This document shows, in pieces, positions 23,398 through 35,099 of a DNA stretch of 64,000 bases; within the stretch, counting starts at the first letter, position 1, and each line of letters opens with the position of its first letter. This DNA comes from Eupeodes corollae (taxonomy: Eukaryota; Arthropoda; Insecta; Diptera; Syrphidae). The translations under genes and the position numbers were made by a program. Location of the stretch: the NCBI RefSeq assembly GCF_945859685.1, contig NC_079148.1, positions 121,440,589 to 121,504,588 of the forward strand, read 5' to 3'. The notes under the pieces were generated by a model. It saw nothing but the letters and a program-made list of their open reading frames with translations, ran no database searches and was not told where the DNA came from.

Positions 23398-24660
23398 AAA
23401 TGTTCGTACACTGTTCCGTGGTGTATTAATCTTTTCAATTGTTTTTTTTTTTTTTTTAATTTTGCGAAGTTTATTTTGAACATGAAGACATAAGAAAGTA
23501 CCTCTTGACGTAAGAAACCTGATTTTTAAACTAGGAAACGACGGAAAAAGTTATGCTGAGGTTTCGTCTACTATTGGTAAACCACGGTCTAAAATAAAAG
23601 CTTTGAAGTGGCCCCAGGAAGAGGTCGAAAAAAAATTCTAGACACTCATATGGAACAAAAAATTTTAAGAATGGTAAAGGCTGATCCCAAGTTAAGTGTT
23701 CCTAAAATAACTGCTGACATTCAAGAAAATGATGGAATATCGCCTCAAACCCTCAAACTGTTCGGAACTTTCTGCATTCAAAAAAAAAACCTGTATTTCA
23801 AAAGGAAACATTTTAAAACGCTTGAACTATGCGAATGCATACGTTTCGAAACCAGATGATTTTTGGAAGAGTGTGTTATACTTTGACAATAGCAAGTTCA
23901 ATGTCTTTGGGTCGGACGGTCGCAGATTTGTGTGGAGAAAACCACAGCATTAGATGTGAAGAATTTGCAATAAACGGTGAAACTTGGAGGCGGAAATGTT
24001 GTGGTCTGGGGAGCTATGGGGTCCAATAGTGTGGGAAATTTAGTTTTAATAGAAACAACAATGGATAAAAACAAATATTTAAAAATTTATAAAGAAAATT
24101 TGAAAGCCATCGCTTTAAAAATTGACCTTAAAGTTGACTTTTTACTTGTGCAAGACAACGATCCTAAACATTCATCAAGGATAGTAAAGAAATGGCTTCT
24201 CTATAATGTTAGATCGCACTTGCCTCATCCTCCCCAATCCCCAGACCTTAACCCCATTGAGCATCTTTGGGATTATTTAGGAAGAAAGGTCCAAAAATCA
24301 AAAATAAGTAATAAAAACCAGCTAAAAGCTTTTATGTTGGAAGTCACTTCAAAACTAGTTCTCTCTATGAAGAATCGCCTGCAGAATGTTATAAAAGAAA
24401 GATTATCACACTCGCTACTAAAACTTACATATATATACATAAATAAGTTTTGTATCACTGTACGTGCAATTTTTTGGCCTTTGATTTCCCACTTAGCCTA
24501 AGTTGTTGCATTTTTTTTTCTTCATGAAGTTTGTACTAATTTATTTTGTTTTTAATCCTCATATAATAAACAATACCAAAATTGAAAAAAAAAATGGTTG
24601 AAAATCTGCTTTTCTTTAAAACCTTAGCTATTATTTTAAAGAATCACTTGTACGAACAAT
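23398..24660 (+). mobile_element. Tc1-type transposon relic
   Basis: Surrounds the DD34E transposase remains. Possible terminal inverted repeats are 'aatgttcgtacactg' at about 23399-23413 and the reverse complement of 'cacttgtacgaacaat' at 24645-24660; they share 'tgttcgtaca'. The match is short, so the outer limits are provisional. Confidence 0.55.
23490..24501 (+). pseudogene. Tc1 transposase pseudogene (DD34E)
   Basis: 23490-23600 encodes the first helix-turn-helix: 'VRNLIFKLGNDGKSYAEV' and 'IGKPRSKIK'. 23608-23760 continues in another frame with 'GRGRKKILDTHMEQKI', the second DNA-binding domain. Around 23860-23950: 'SVLYFDNSKFNVFGSDGRR', carrying the first catalytic Asp. 23977-24420 is one open frame with 'GGGNVVVWGAM', 'LVQDNDPKHSS' (second Asp) and 'DLNPIEHLWD' (catalytic Glu). 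Exactly 34 residues separate Asp and Glu, the Tc1 signature. At least three frame changes break it. It would be a cut-and-paste transposase targeting TA; it is inactive here. Confidence 0.85.
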
Positions 24661-24756
24661 TTTTGATATAGTGTATGTGGTAGATGTAAAAATATTGGCT
24701 TATCAACACATCAGCAAAAAACTAAATTTCAATACAATAACTTTGGATAAAAAAAA

Positions 24757-25726
24757 GGCCGGGATGCGATCCACACTCATTACTTCCCATCCCGTCTGTC
24801 AATTAGTCTTGCTTAAAATGTTTGTAGGTTTTCGTGTTTTCTTAAAAAAATTAACTAAATATTACCAACAATATTGTGGATATGATGAAATAGTTTGATT
24901 TCAAAATCTTATTTTGTTTAAAAGATTTTTAGTCGAAAACCAATTTTCACCAATTTAAGTAGCATTTTTGAAAGCTTTAGGTTTTGTAAAAAATATTATC
25001 ACAGGATAAAATCATTGCGAATTCAAAAACTTCAGTTATTCACGAAATATCGTGAACCGAACATCAATTTTTACTAATTTTGAGAACTATTCGTTGTAGG
25101 TTGTAATATTAATGAAAAAAAACTTACTTTCAGACTTTTATAAACATTTAACTGAAAATCGAAAACAAAATTGTCTATTAGATGAAACAAGTTTGACGCC
25201 AATACCTTGCATTTTAAAAAAGATATTTGTGTCGAAAGTAAAATTTTACCAAGTTTTAGTATTGTTTTTTTTTAGCTTTTAATTTTTGCTCGAAGTTTTA
25301 TCTGATATTAAAAAAGTTATTTTTCTTTCTACACAATTGTTTTGGAGATAAAATCATTTTTTGTTCGTAAAATATTTGAGGTGACAATTATTTTTTTATT
25401 GGTTCATGAGATATTTTAGGTTAACCAAAACATTCACCTTTTTTTAAATTGCTATGGTAAAAAAAACACAAACTCAATCTGTCTGCATCTTTCTGCTTTA
25501 TTATCTGCATAACTATATTTATTTGAAGTCCATATTTCTTCTGGATCTTGAGCTAAGGAAGACGAAAAAATACCTAAAAAAGCACGGACGTACGAACGTA
25601 CGACACAAGCACCCACAAACAACTCTCCAAAAATCTTTTATTTCTAGGCACCTTAAAAAGTCGAGAAATGTAAAAATTTTCAATTCGACAAATCGGACCG
25701 ATTACAATAACTTCCTATTGGAAGTT
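24757..25726 (-). repeat. Family A repeat copy (short form)
   Basis: The terminal motif 'ggccgggatgcgatccac...cttcccatcccgtctgtc' starts at 24757, and the head palindrome 'aacttcctattggaagtt' lies at 25709-25726, both in minus orientation. It has fewer internal tandem units than the copy at 53646-55061 (970 bp against 1416 bp), so unit number varies between copies. A 101-codon frame within it is fortuitous. Confidence 0.75.
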
Positions 25727-25729
25727 AAA

Positions 25730-27500
25730 AATAATTTTAACTTATTTAGCCTTTGTTAAAGATAATTCTAAGAAAACTCAGATTTTGAAAAACTTTTAAT
25801 TAGAATTATCTTAAATTGGTTTACCTATTCAGTAAAAGAAGAATAATTTTGTCTCAAAACATTTCAAGGAGATAGATTTTTCATGAAACATTTGTATACC
25901 TGTTGTTTGACCTTTTTATGATTCGTTAATTTTCATTACTCTACCTTAACAAAAATAAGCTTAAAAAAAAAAACAAGTCTAAATTGTATGCAGATTTTTC
26001 TATTGTTAAAGATGAGATAGAGAAATAAACTTTCCGTGAAGAGATTGTAGGTGTTTCTTTTTTGTTTTTGTTGAAAATAAGTTTTGAATACCAAATGCAT
26101 CTTCTGAAATCTGCATAAACTACTATTTTGAAGTGCATTAAATTGTAATAAGCCACCTCCGCTTTTTCATTATACTCGTTTTTACAAAATGCCAAACAAA
26201 CTACATTGATTGATGGTTTATCTTTTGCAAACACGTTCAAATTACATTTCAAACTAAGAAATCAAAACACCTATGTACGAAGTACGAATTGTACCTTACC
26301 TCTGAGATACTCATCAACCATCACCTTTAAAATTGAATAACTTAACATTTAATTAAGTTGTGGGTTATGTTTGTATTTATGTACGTGTGTATATTTTTTA
26401 TTTAAAATTTTAGTTTGTATTTAGAAATATGATTTTAATTTTATGTTTGTTGTTTTTCCTGTTAGTATTTAGTAATTTTGTTGTCAAAGTTGTTAAAACG
26501 AACTAAGAAAGTTATTTTGTTTGTCAAAATAGAGGATTGGATTTTGGATCCTAGAAAGATGCTTAGTTTTAAAATTGATTATATTTTTAGTTACTTTTTG
26601 TTATCGTACTTTCAGCATTTATCACAGAATAGTTATAACCATGCTAACATGTGATTTTGAAGCGGGTTTGAAGCTTGAATTAAAAAGAATTATATGGGAG
26701 GCGTCTTTAATGAATATCAATACGGGCCTTTTGTCAAACAGAAAACTAAAGTCAATATGAAAATTAACTCTGAGAATTAAATAACTGTTCCCATCATCAG
26801 GACACAATTTAAAAAATAGATATATATATATTTTCTCCATAAAGAATATACAAAACTAATTTCCAACTCTAGTTTCGTAAAAACTCTATATATTCTCTGG
26901 CAACTTAAATTGGTTTGTGTTTTGGTCATAGTCATCTCAATTCTAGAAAAGTTAAAGCAAAACGGGTAAAAACTACTAGATTCCATTTCTCCGAAAAAGT
27001 TTTTTTTTTATTTTAGCTCATTAAAAGTTACAAAACAATTTGTTCTTTCAAATTAGAAAAAATTAAAATGTGGGTTTTTATAAATTTTTGAGTTCAGAAA
27101 ACAAAGCGGATTACAACAACTTTTAACATGCAATGGTAAGTTTAAAAAGGTTGCGTAAATTATGATTAACATAATTTTTTTAAATCGACTTTTAGAAAAA
27201 CGATTGTAAAAATTTCGATTGTTGAGAATGTCGGTTTATCAAAATGTCGATTCTTAAAAAGAAGGAAATAAGCTGAAGAATAAAATTATCCCCACCCACG
27301 CAGGAATTTTTTTAATTTTAAAAATAACATTTTTACTGACTGATGTTGATCCACATTTTGACAAACTATTTTTCAAATTGTCGACTTTTTGCTGGCCAAC
27401 ATTTTAACAACCTTAAAACTTTAAAACTGTCAGATCGAAATTTTTGTTTAAAAACGAAACTGACATTCAGTTTAACATTTTTTAATAAACAAACAAACGG
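25730..27500. other. AT-rich intergenic stretch
   Basis: No gene or recognised repeat. Frames of 60-103 codons on both strands are AT-rich and without domain resemblance. Confidence 0.4.
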
Positions 27501-27529
27501 CGTAGATATGGCCCTGAACTTTGGATCTT

Positions 27530-28244
27530 GTATGGGTTTAAGCCCAAGTCCCGACGCAAAATTCTCCAAGTTAAAGTCTGCGAAAGGCTGAGTTCTTGTG
27601 CACGACGAGGAATAGACTGCCTCGGGTTCTGATGTACACTTTCAGGGGCGTTGGCGATATTCTTGGCTGATCATGCGTTCCTTAAACGTACCGGTGTTGG
27701 CTGACTGTCTCATACTTGGCCACCAAACGTTGAAGAGTCGGCTGTGAAAGGCCACCACGTCTATAGTAAAATGGGCACGATGTGCGCTAGGTTCGCGTTA
27801 TCGAACACAAATTTTGATAATAAAGTTTTATAATTTGAACCTTCTAGTCACTTGGGTAACGCGCGATGATGATTTGGCATTAACAACTGAATAATAAACA
27901 ATATATTTGACAGATGTCACCAAAACAAAATGGCCGCCACGGGGCACCAAAATCTAAAAATAAATAAATAAATAAGGTGGCGTTGAGAACTAGGGTCTAC
28001 TGACTTACAACTCTCAATCACTCCTGTCTGCTATTGTCAGGGATGTAGGGGACCTTCAGTTTTTTGAGAAAGCACTTTTTCATGACAAGAATCACCTTGG
28101 AAAATTTGTCAATTACTCGCAAGAGGCAGTAACCTTGAATAAAACTTAAGGTGGCATAGGCAGGGATCGAACCCAATACCTCTCGCATGACAGTCTAACT
28201 CACTAACCATCATGCCACGGTTACTCGAGTCAATTTAAAAACCC
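27530..28244 (-). mobile_element. Truncated mariner-type copy carrying a SINE
   Basis: 27530-27960 aligns along its length with 13860-14275 of the mariner at 13051-14293, including the exact run 'gacagatgtcaccaaaacaa' and 'gaatagactgcctcgggttctg'. After the SINE (27965-28222) the mariner resumes: 'actcgagtcaatttaaaaaccc' parallels 'acctgagccaattaaaaaact'. It then ends next to TA (28245-28246). Only the transposase N-terminal region and one TIR remain. Confidence 0.75.
27965..28222 (-). mobile_element. tRNA-derived SINE (SINE-1 copy 1)
   Basis: Minus strand. The 5' head holds polymerase III box A (reverse complement at 28201-28217, reading TGGCATGATGGTTAGTG) and box B (reverse complement at 28163-28173, reading GGTTCGATCCC), spaced as in a tRNA. 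A body with 'gcaagaggcagta' and 'gttgtcaggga'-like segments follows, and the 3' end is CGCCACCTT plus an (ATTT)n tail at about 27956-27976. Box B is intact here, making this the best-preserved head of the three copies. It is inserted in the mariner relic. Confidence 0.8.
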
Positions 28245-28249
28245 TACAG

Positions 28250-31200
28250 ATAACACTGGTTGACAAAATTAGTTTTTTTTTATGTTGCACAAACAAAAGA
28301 ATAATTTTTGTTAAAGGACTTAAATGTCCTAAATTCAATCACATCAGGTTAACAATTAATTGTATGTAGATTTTTAAAAGTACAAATCTTTCCCTTTTAG
28401 ATACAATTTAAAGCATCTCAGTACCTAACTTAGTTTCTCATTAGTCTTTGTTATATACTTGAATATTTTTGAAAAATAAGTTTTGGGCTTAAGTTTTAGT
28501 GCTAATCACGAATCCAAACAATTTTAACTATTTGCTTAGGTTTTAAAATATCCGTTTCCAACATTATTTTTTACATTTTTAAATGTATTTCAAAAACTTG
28601 ATATAATCGAATTGTTTAGACAACAGATTCGTTACAAGAGCCAAACTTACTTTCAAACCGTTTCGCCTTTTTTTGTTGAAAACCATTTAAGGAAAAAATA
28701 GTTTAGCATTTCTTTTAGATTTTTGTAAGACAGGTGACATCTAATAACTTTTGAAGTTTTTTCGATTATTATATGAAATAATATTAATATTTTAGCAGAA
28801 TACTGAAGAATAGGATTGTAGATTTGGAAAACCATCACGGAATGTATTGAAGCAAAGCTTCTTCATAAATTTAGTTCGCCTCGAAAATCCTTGTATACGT
28901 GTTTTTTTCGAACTTCCAAAAGTGATATCTCAAAAACCTGATGTCACACATTTATTTTTTCCCCATTGAAAAAGTGCAAAATGTAATACGTTCATTCTTT
29001 TGTGTGTTTACAATATCCGGATTCTTGCATTTCCGCTCAAAAATGCTCATATATATTAAAATAACGTAAGTGCAATGACATTTCACAATTATTTTGTTTT
29101 GTTTCACTCCATTATTAACGAGGACTTTTTTACCCCCTAACAAAGAACTTTTTTCGCATTGTTTGCCCAAAGCAAACAACTCCAAGTCTGACACATAATG
29201 TCTTCAGACTTATGCACCTTCTTTACACAATTTATTGTGACAAAGAGGACCTTTTTATATGTATACTTGTGGCAAAATTATGAATGGAATAAATTGTACC
29301 TACTCAAAAATTCTACGTGACATTTATGTATGTGTTCAGTTTTTTTTTCAAATTATCATCACATCATCAATATTTGTTTTTGACACATCACGCTATGTCA
29401 CATATCAAGAATATAGAATGTCATTGATCTTTCTTGAAATAAGAAAAAGATGTTGACACTTTTTTAAATCACGATAGGCTCGTATGTGTCTGCATATGTC
29501 AAAAGCCTGTCAGTGGTATTTGTAGCTTATACAGGGCAAAGTAGTTTTTTTAGTAAAAGAAAATTTATTGAGATCAAACAAATCGTTCTTAAGCACTAAG
29601 AAATGTGTACGTCTTTCTCGAGTAGGTACTTAATTGTAGACTTATATAGTCAACTAGACGTGGGTTGCACTTGTAGTTTCGAACTCGGCTTTTGTGTTGA
29701 ACTATGAAGTCCCCTTAACAATATTAATAAGTCATTGAATTTATAGCCTTGATCCGAGAAGGTATTTCGTTTGTGTTATTTTGAACATCTTATATGCATA
29801 AAAGTACAACATGCCTACCTACGAGTACATCATTCGTCTTTTCTCGAGGTTAAGTTCTTTTTAAACAACAAAATATTCATTTTAGCGGTTTTTCTTTTTT
29901 GAAAATAAGAATAATACTTTAAATTCACATCACATATTTATAATAACTGCGCGCTGAGTCAAATAAGAACAAGCTAAGAGTGGAATAATAAATACATTGG
30001 AAACGGTTATGCATATAATGGTAAAACAATGTCTTCAAAGTGCTTGGACTTGAGCTGGGTATATACATACGTATATAGTACGTGGTATATAGATAATGTG
30101 AAATTAAATAAGGTCCAGAAACTTGATACAACATTTAAATGCATCAAAAAACTGATTTTGGTTGTATTCTTAGATGCTTCTGTGTCTAGACGATTGTTAT
30201 GAGGTACAAGTTGTTAATACTATTTTAACTGGCTCGCCCTTTTGTCAGCTTTTAATAGATTTATTTTTAATTTTGGTTTGGCATTTCAAGAATTAAAGGC
30301 ACAGTTACACCTAGTAGGGACTAGATTCGATTAATTTTAGTAGGGAATTTTGTTTATCGAAGAAGTTCACTTTTGATAAACAGAACTGCCATATTTGGAA
30401 TCTTGATGATCCTCAGGTGTACATATTAAGGCAGCGTTACATCCACAAAATGCGATTTAACGCCGCTTGGCTATTTTTACAAATGTTGGAAAAAGTCATC
30501 GATAATTGGAACTCCAGATTAGACTAAGTCCGCGCAAACCCAGACGAAGATTATATTTGAATAAAGAAATTTCATTTTACTTTATTTAAAAATGGAATTA
30601 TATTCTCATTCTTATTTTTATCCAACATTTAAAAATAACCAATAACGAAAATAAATGGAATGTACGAATTATTGATTTAATTTAACATTTCTGTCGTGAT
30701 TGATTCTATTTCATCTTCTAAGCTAAATTTGTTTGGCTTAGAAATAAATAATAATACGAAATAATTATATTTTTCGGTAAGTAAATCAAAAATCAAGTTC
30801 AACAAAATGTGTTTGGCAGCCATTTTTCTCTGACGTTTATGAACTCTGTTTACATACAAATCGGACTAAGTCAGACCTTTTCGTTTACAGCAAACATTCT
30901 GCATTGGGAATGCGTTCACAAATGCATCAGAAAAGAAATGTGATTGTACTAGCGCAGATTTTCTACGTCTATGAATACACCCAATCTCTCTAAAATCTAA
31001 GTGTCACTTTGGCGGAGGCTAATTTATTTGGTGGAATTATTACTCTCAAAAACGATAACAGTGTTGCCAGAAAAAAAAAACACAAATGACAAGTAAATTA
31101 TGTATATTCTTGAAAGGTGTCAAAATGGATGCCTGAGAGATCTGAACTGAAAAATGTTTGTTTCAAATATATCGGAAAGTAACTGACCTATCAAATGATT

Positions 31201-33240
31201 GTTTTTAGATTGTTTTGTTCCACTTGAAAAATATCTAAAGTCTTCTGGTCTCAGTGAGATTTTGTCAGGTGTAATTCCGCTATTCTCCAGAACTTTTATT
31301 CCAGATTCAGTAATTCAGTACTGAAATTTAAGCTTTAAAATAATGGTTTTCATTTTGAATTAACCAAATATCCGGTCGTTTGATCACTTTTAAGCTGTCT
31401 TCTGCTGACGTAAAAAATTACTAAACATGAAAGGATGCATGCTTCAAAAATGCATTCAAATTGTTAAAATTCACTTCAAAAATACGGATGATTTTGCAGT
31501 CACACGAACTGTGACAAACTGCACATTTCGGTCCTAGCAGAGCATTTAATCGGACGGATACAGTAAGACTGGTGTACAAATTATAAGAGTCCGAATTGAA
31601 TCCAATTTTGATCTATATACACCTTTAGATCGAACAAAGAAGATACAGATGTTGATTTAAGAGGTATTATTTTGCAGGGAAATAAAATCCAATATTTGAA
31701 TGGAAATGTACTATAATCGAAGCTTCTTTGTTTTAAAAACCAAATTGTTTAAAAGCTGGAGAAGAAATAAAACAAGTCATTTGAATATCATCAAATGTTG
31801 AAGTGAAATCTCAATAGATCACAGTCTTTTCATCTGAAATTCAATGACAGTATTTCGAAAATAATTCCATCCTCGTATAAACGAATTGCACTTAAAAGTA
31901 TTTTCAGCTCAATTTAACACTAAAATAATAACAACAACAAAAACATTTACAAATTAAATTATAAGTAAAACTTGGCTAGATCTATCTACCATCCCCATCA
32001 TCATCATCAGCATAAGGCACCTGTTCAGAATTGGCAATGAAATCAAACCACAAAAATCAAATCACGAATAAAATAATTTGAAAATATTCCGGTAAACATT
32101 ATTGCCAAAACTATTTACTTTTATTTAAAATCAAAAAAAAAATACATTTCGAGTGAAGTGCATATCGCACGTTTTATTTTAAAGTGTAATATCATAAATC
32201 ACTTAAGTGTTATTAGTCAACCAAAAATATGTGATAAGTTTTGCAATTTAAACCATACCGTATAACTTACTAAAAACGTCTTGGCTGGCTAACAGATACG
32301 ATGTCAATAGAAGCCAAAGACAATAATGATGCCCAAGCCCATAATTGAGAGCCCGTGAAAACGAAAGTTCATCCATCCGTTCGACTGTAACCGATCACTG
32401 ATCGATATTCCTAATATACATATAGATATACCTATCTATGTGGGATTGGTTGAGGAACCAAAAAAAACAACAACAACAAAATACTTCAAAATGTAATTAG
32501 ATACTTTTATAGATCACTCATAGCGAAGTGATTTTGTGTCGGCATCAGCATCATATCGGCATCGATTCGGTATTATTTTTATTGCTGATTTGAATAAAAC
32601 TTGCCATAGATGGTGATTGATGTGGTAATATACGGCATTTGTTTTACTTTGTTATTTGTTTTCTTTTTTCTCAGTCTCAGTCTCGGTTTTATATTGTTAT
32701 CTAATTTTAAATTCCGCATTGATATCCACTTCGAATCATAATTCGAATGTCTGGTCAAGTGCAAAGTAAAAAAATTACAAAATCAAACCGCACACACAAT
32801 AAAGATATACCTCAGCTCAATATGAAACGTGTCATTGATACTTTAAGATACTTTGTTGTATTTTGTTGTTGTTAAAATTCAGAGAATAGAGAAATAAGCT
32901 GATGAAATAAGTTTAAAAAGTAGTATAGGAACGTTATCAGGAACTAGGGTCCTACAGAATCATTTTTTCCTCGTAAAATCTGCATAATCGACTTAAATTT
33001 CTAAATGCATGCAAATAATATTGTGTGTGTGTTTATTTTCGTATTTTTTGCGAGCATAGAGTAATTTGTCCACTTAGTTTAAAAATAACAAAATGTACGG
33101 ACTTTTAACTTAAAGCTTTAGCTTTTTAATTAAGATTCAATTGAAATCCCATTTTGACCATTGACTTTAACGAACAGGAAGTGCACTTAAAATTTTAATC
33201 AAACATAACGTGACAATGTGAAAGAAGTCGAAAAAAAATT
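28250..33240. other. Long AT-rich stretch without a supported gene
   Basis: About 5 kb with no recognised coding domain. A 48-codon frame beginning ATGGCTGCC on the minus strand (30820 to 30677) has a good start context but no family resemblance. 'catcatcatcatcag' near 31995 is simple sequence. Distal regulatory DNA of the flanking genes cannot be excluded. Confidence 0.4.
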
Positions 33241-33261
33241 CTTTTTTATTTAAAAGTACAA

Positions 33262-34200
33262 TCCTTTCGGTTAATAATGGACAGTTATTTCATTCAAATG
33301 GCTTCCTCGGCTGGCCATGCAGTAGCCTACACGATCGATCCAATTTGTAAGCACATTACCGATTGTGTGTAGCTGTATTTCACCAATGGCTTCACGAATA
33401 TGATCCTTTAAAGCGTTAACTGTCTCTGGCTTATTAGTGTAACACTTATCTTTTACGACACCCCACAAATAATAGTCCAACGGTGTCAAATCGCAGCTCC
33501 GAGGTGGCCAAACGACATCAACTCTGTGGCTGATATTGCGATCTTCAAAAACAGGGCTAAAAACATCAAGTGTAGCTTCGTTTGTGTGGCACGTAGCACC
33601 CAGGCCGCCGGCCGTTCCGTTGAAACCGAATGTTGCCAATATCCTTCTCTTCAATTTTTGTGAACAAAAATTCGTTCGTTATTGGCCCATTAGCGGGTTT
33701 TCTGGTGCCCCAAATGCGACAATATTGTTTAAATACCCGCCAAGATCAAAATGATGATTTTTTGGAAAAATCGGCATCTTCTCATAGTCGATCGAAGGCC
33801 TACTTAGCGATGTGAAAACGCATTGGTTGATCAGTTGGCTTTAACTCCTGAACCAATAGGACTTTGTATGGCGTCATATACCAAGGCCTTTATGCAAATT
33901 CGTCTCAATGATGTCTCCGAAATGTTCAATTGTTGGGAACGACCGTGAATTGATGTTGATGGCGCTTCACTCACACTTTCTGCAACAGCAGCAGTATAAA
34001 CACGAAAATACACGCACTGTTTTTGGCTTTTAATGCTTTGGTTTATCGATGAGGATACCAGTTTCTTTCACTTTTTCCTCAAGATAACGTACGCATACAT
34101 TCTACAACATTACCATGATTTTTAAAGTAACATCGCAATATTTCCCAGCGTTGTTCAAGCGTATACACAACCATATTCGTCCAGCGGAATGATAAAACTA
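33262..34200 (-). pseudogene. Second mariner-type transposase pseudogene
   Basis: Minus strand. About 34190-34130: an N-terminal start 'TLEQRWEILRCYFKNHGNV'. 34013-33831: the second HTH with 'STSIHGRSQQLNISETSLRR'. About 33850-33800: 'LVQELKPTDQPMRFHIAK'. 33654-33271: 'GATCHTNEATLDVF', 'WPPRSCDLTPLDYYLWG' and the C-terminal 'SRGSHLNEI'. The core is damaged: the segment with the first catalytic Asp is collapsed, a roughly 50-residue block between that Asp and the next is missing, and the second Asp position reads Leu (GGLGATCH). So it is inactive. The lineage is related to, but distinct from, the element at 13051-14293. I could not find its TIRs. Confidence 0.8.
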
Positions 34201-34839
34201 ATTATCTAACAAATCAGCCATGAGCTAAGTGTTACCATTCACGAAATAAGCATTAGTTGCAAAAAAACTTTAGATTTCGGTCCCTTTAGATATGAAACGG
34301 AAAAAATGGTTGTTTTCAAAAATTTAAACGCCATTGGATTTCTCAAAAAAACTTGACTTTCCAAATTTTTTATTTGAAAATCGTTAGTGTTTTTTTAATA
34401 AGTTTTTTTTACATAAGACTTAGCTAACAAATTTTTTTGGTATGCAGTTATATTTATTTCATTAAAATATATTTTAAATTTTAATTATGTTAAAAAAATC
34501 AATATCTTTTTAGATTAAAAATAACGACAATGACATTTTTGATCATCAAATATTATTGAGACAGTAAAAAGCTTGAACAGAAAAAAAATAAATCTAATGA
34601 TTAGTTCTTGAGCAAATTTAAAAGCAAAATAACGGTTCTATGTGGGGGAGTACCCTTCTGCAATAATAAAATTATATTTTTAAGCCAATTTAAGTAAAAA
34701 ATATTAGCGAACATTAAAAAAATTATCGGTTTGTTTTCGAGAAAATTTGAATTTTCGATTTCTTACCAAAAAATGTATATGGGGACTATTGTTGTTTTAA
34801 GTCTGAAAAAAATGTCTATCACGAATTGGCTCAAAACAT

Positions 34840-35080
34840 TAGTTTACAAAATTTAAATCAATTGACCCAATACTTTGGGCTATAGGTTCCAGGACAGTCA
34901 GACAAACAAACGGACGAAATCGAGGAACCCACTTTATCGACTTTCGACTTCGTAGTTTCATGTTTACTTTAATCTCGAGTTCGAAATTTTGTACTAATGC
35001 AAAACTTGCCATGTAGTTCCTATACATTTGAATGTTGCGAGGAAAAACTAAATTTTCTAAGAAATGGTTTATAAAATCTA
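34840..35080. repeat. Fragment of a dispersed repeat shared with 55788-55840
   Basis: 'actttaatctcgag...aaattttgtactaatgcaaaactt' (about 34965-35010) resembles 'acttgaatctcgaa...aaattttggtacaattcaaaacttt' near 55788. The adjacent 'ggacagtcagacaaacaaacgg' is typical of TE-derived sequence in insects. Family unknown. Confidence 0.35.
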
Positions 35081-35099
35081 TCATTCAAAAGAAATATAT

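Noticed and set aside
25454..25759. 101-codon frame
   Set aside because: Lies in a minus-strand family A repeat copy; no family and not conserved in other copies.
28163..28217. tRNA gene
   Set aside because: Boxes A and B are present, but no cloverleaf closes and the sequence recurs as the head of a SINE with body and tail.
30677..30823. 48-codon minus-strand frame with a good start context
   Set aside because: Short, AT-rich, no domain, no splice donor that extends it convincingly.
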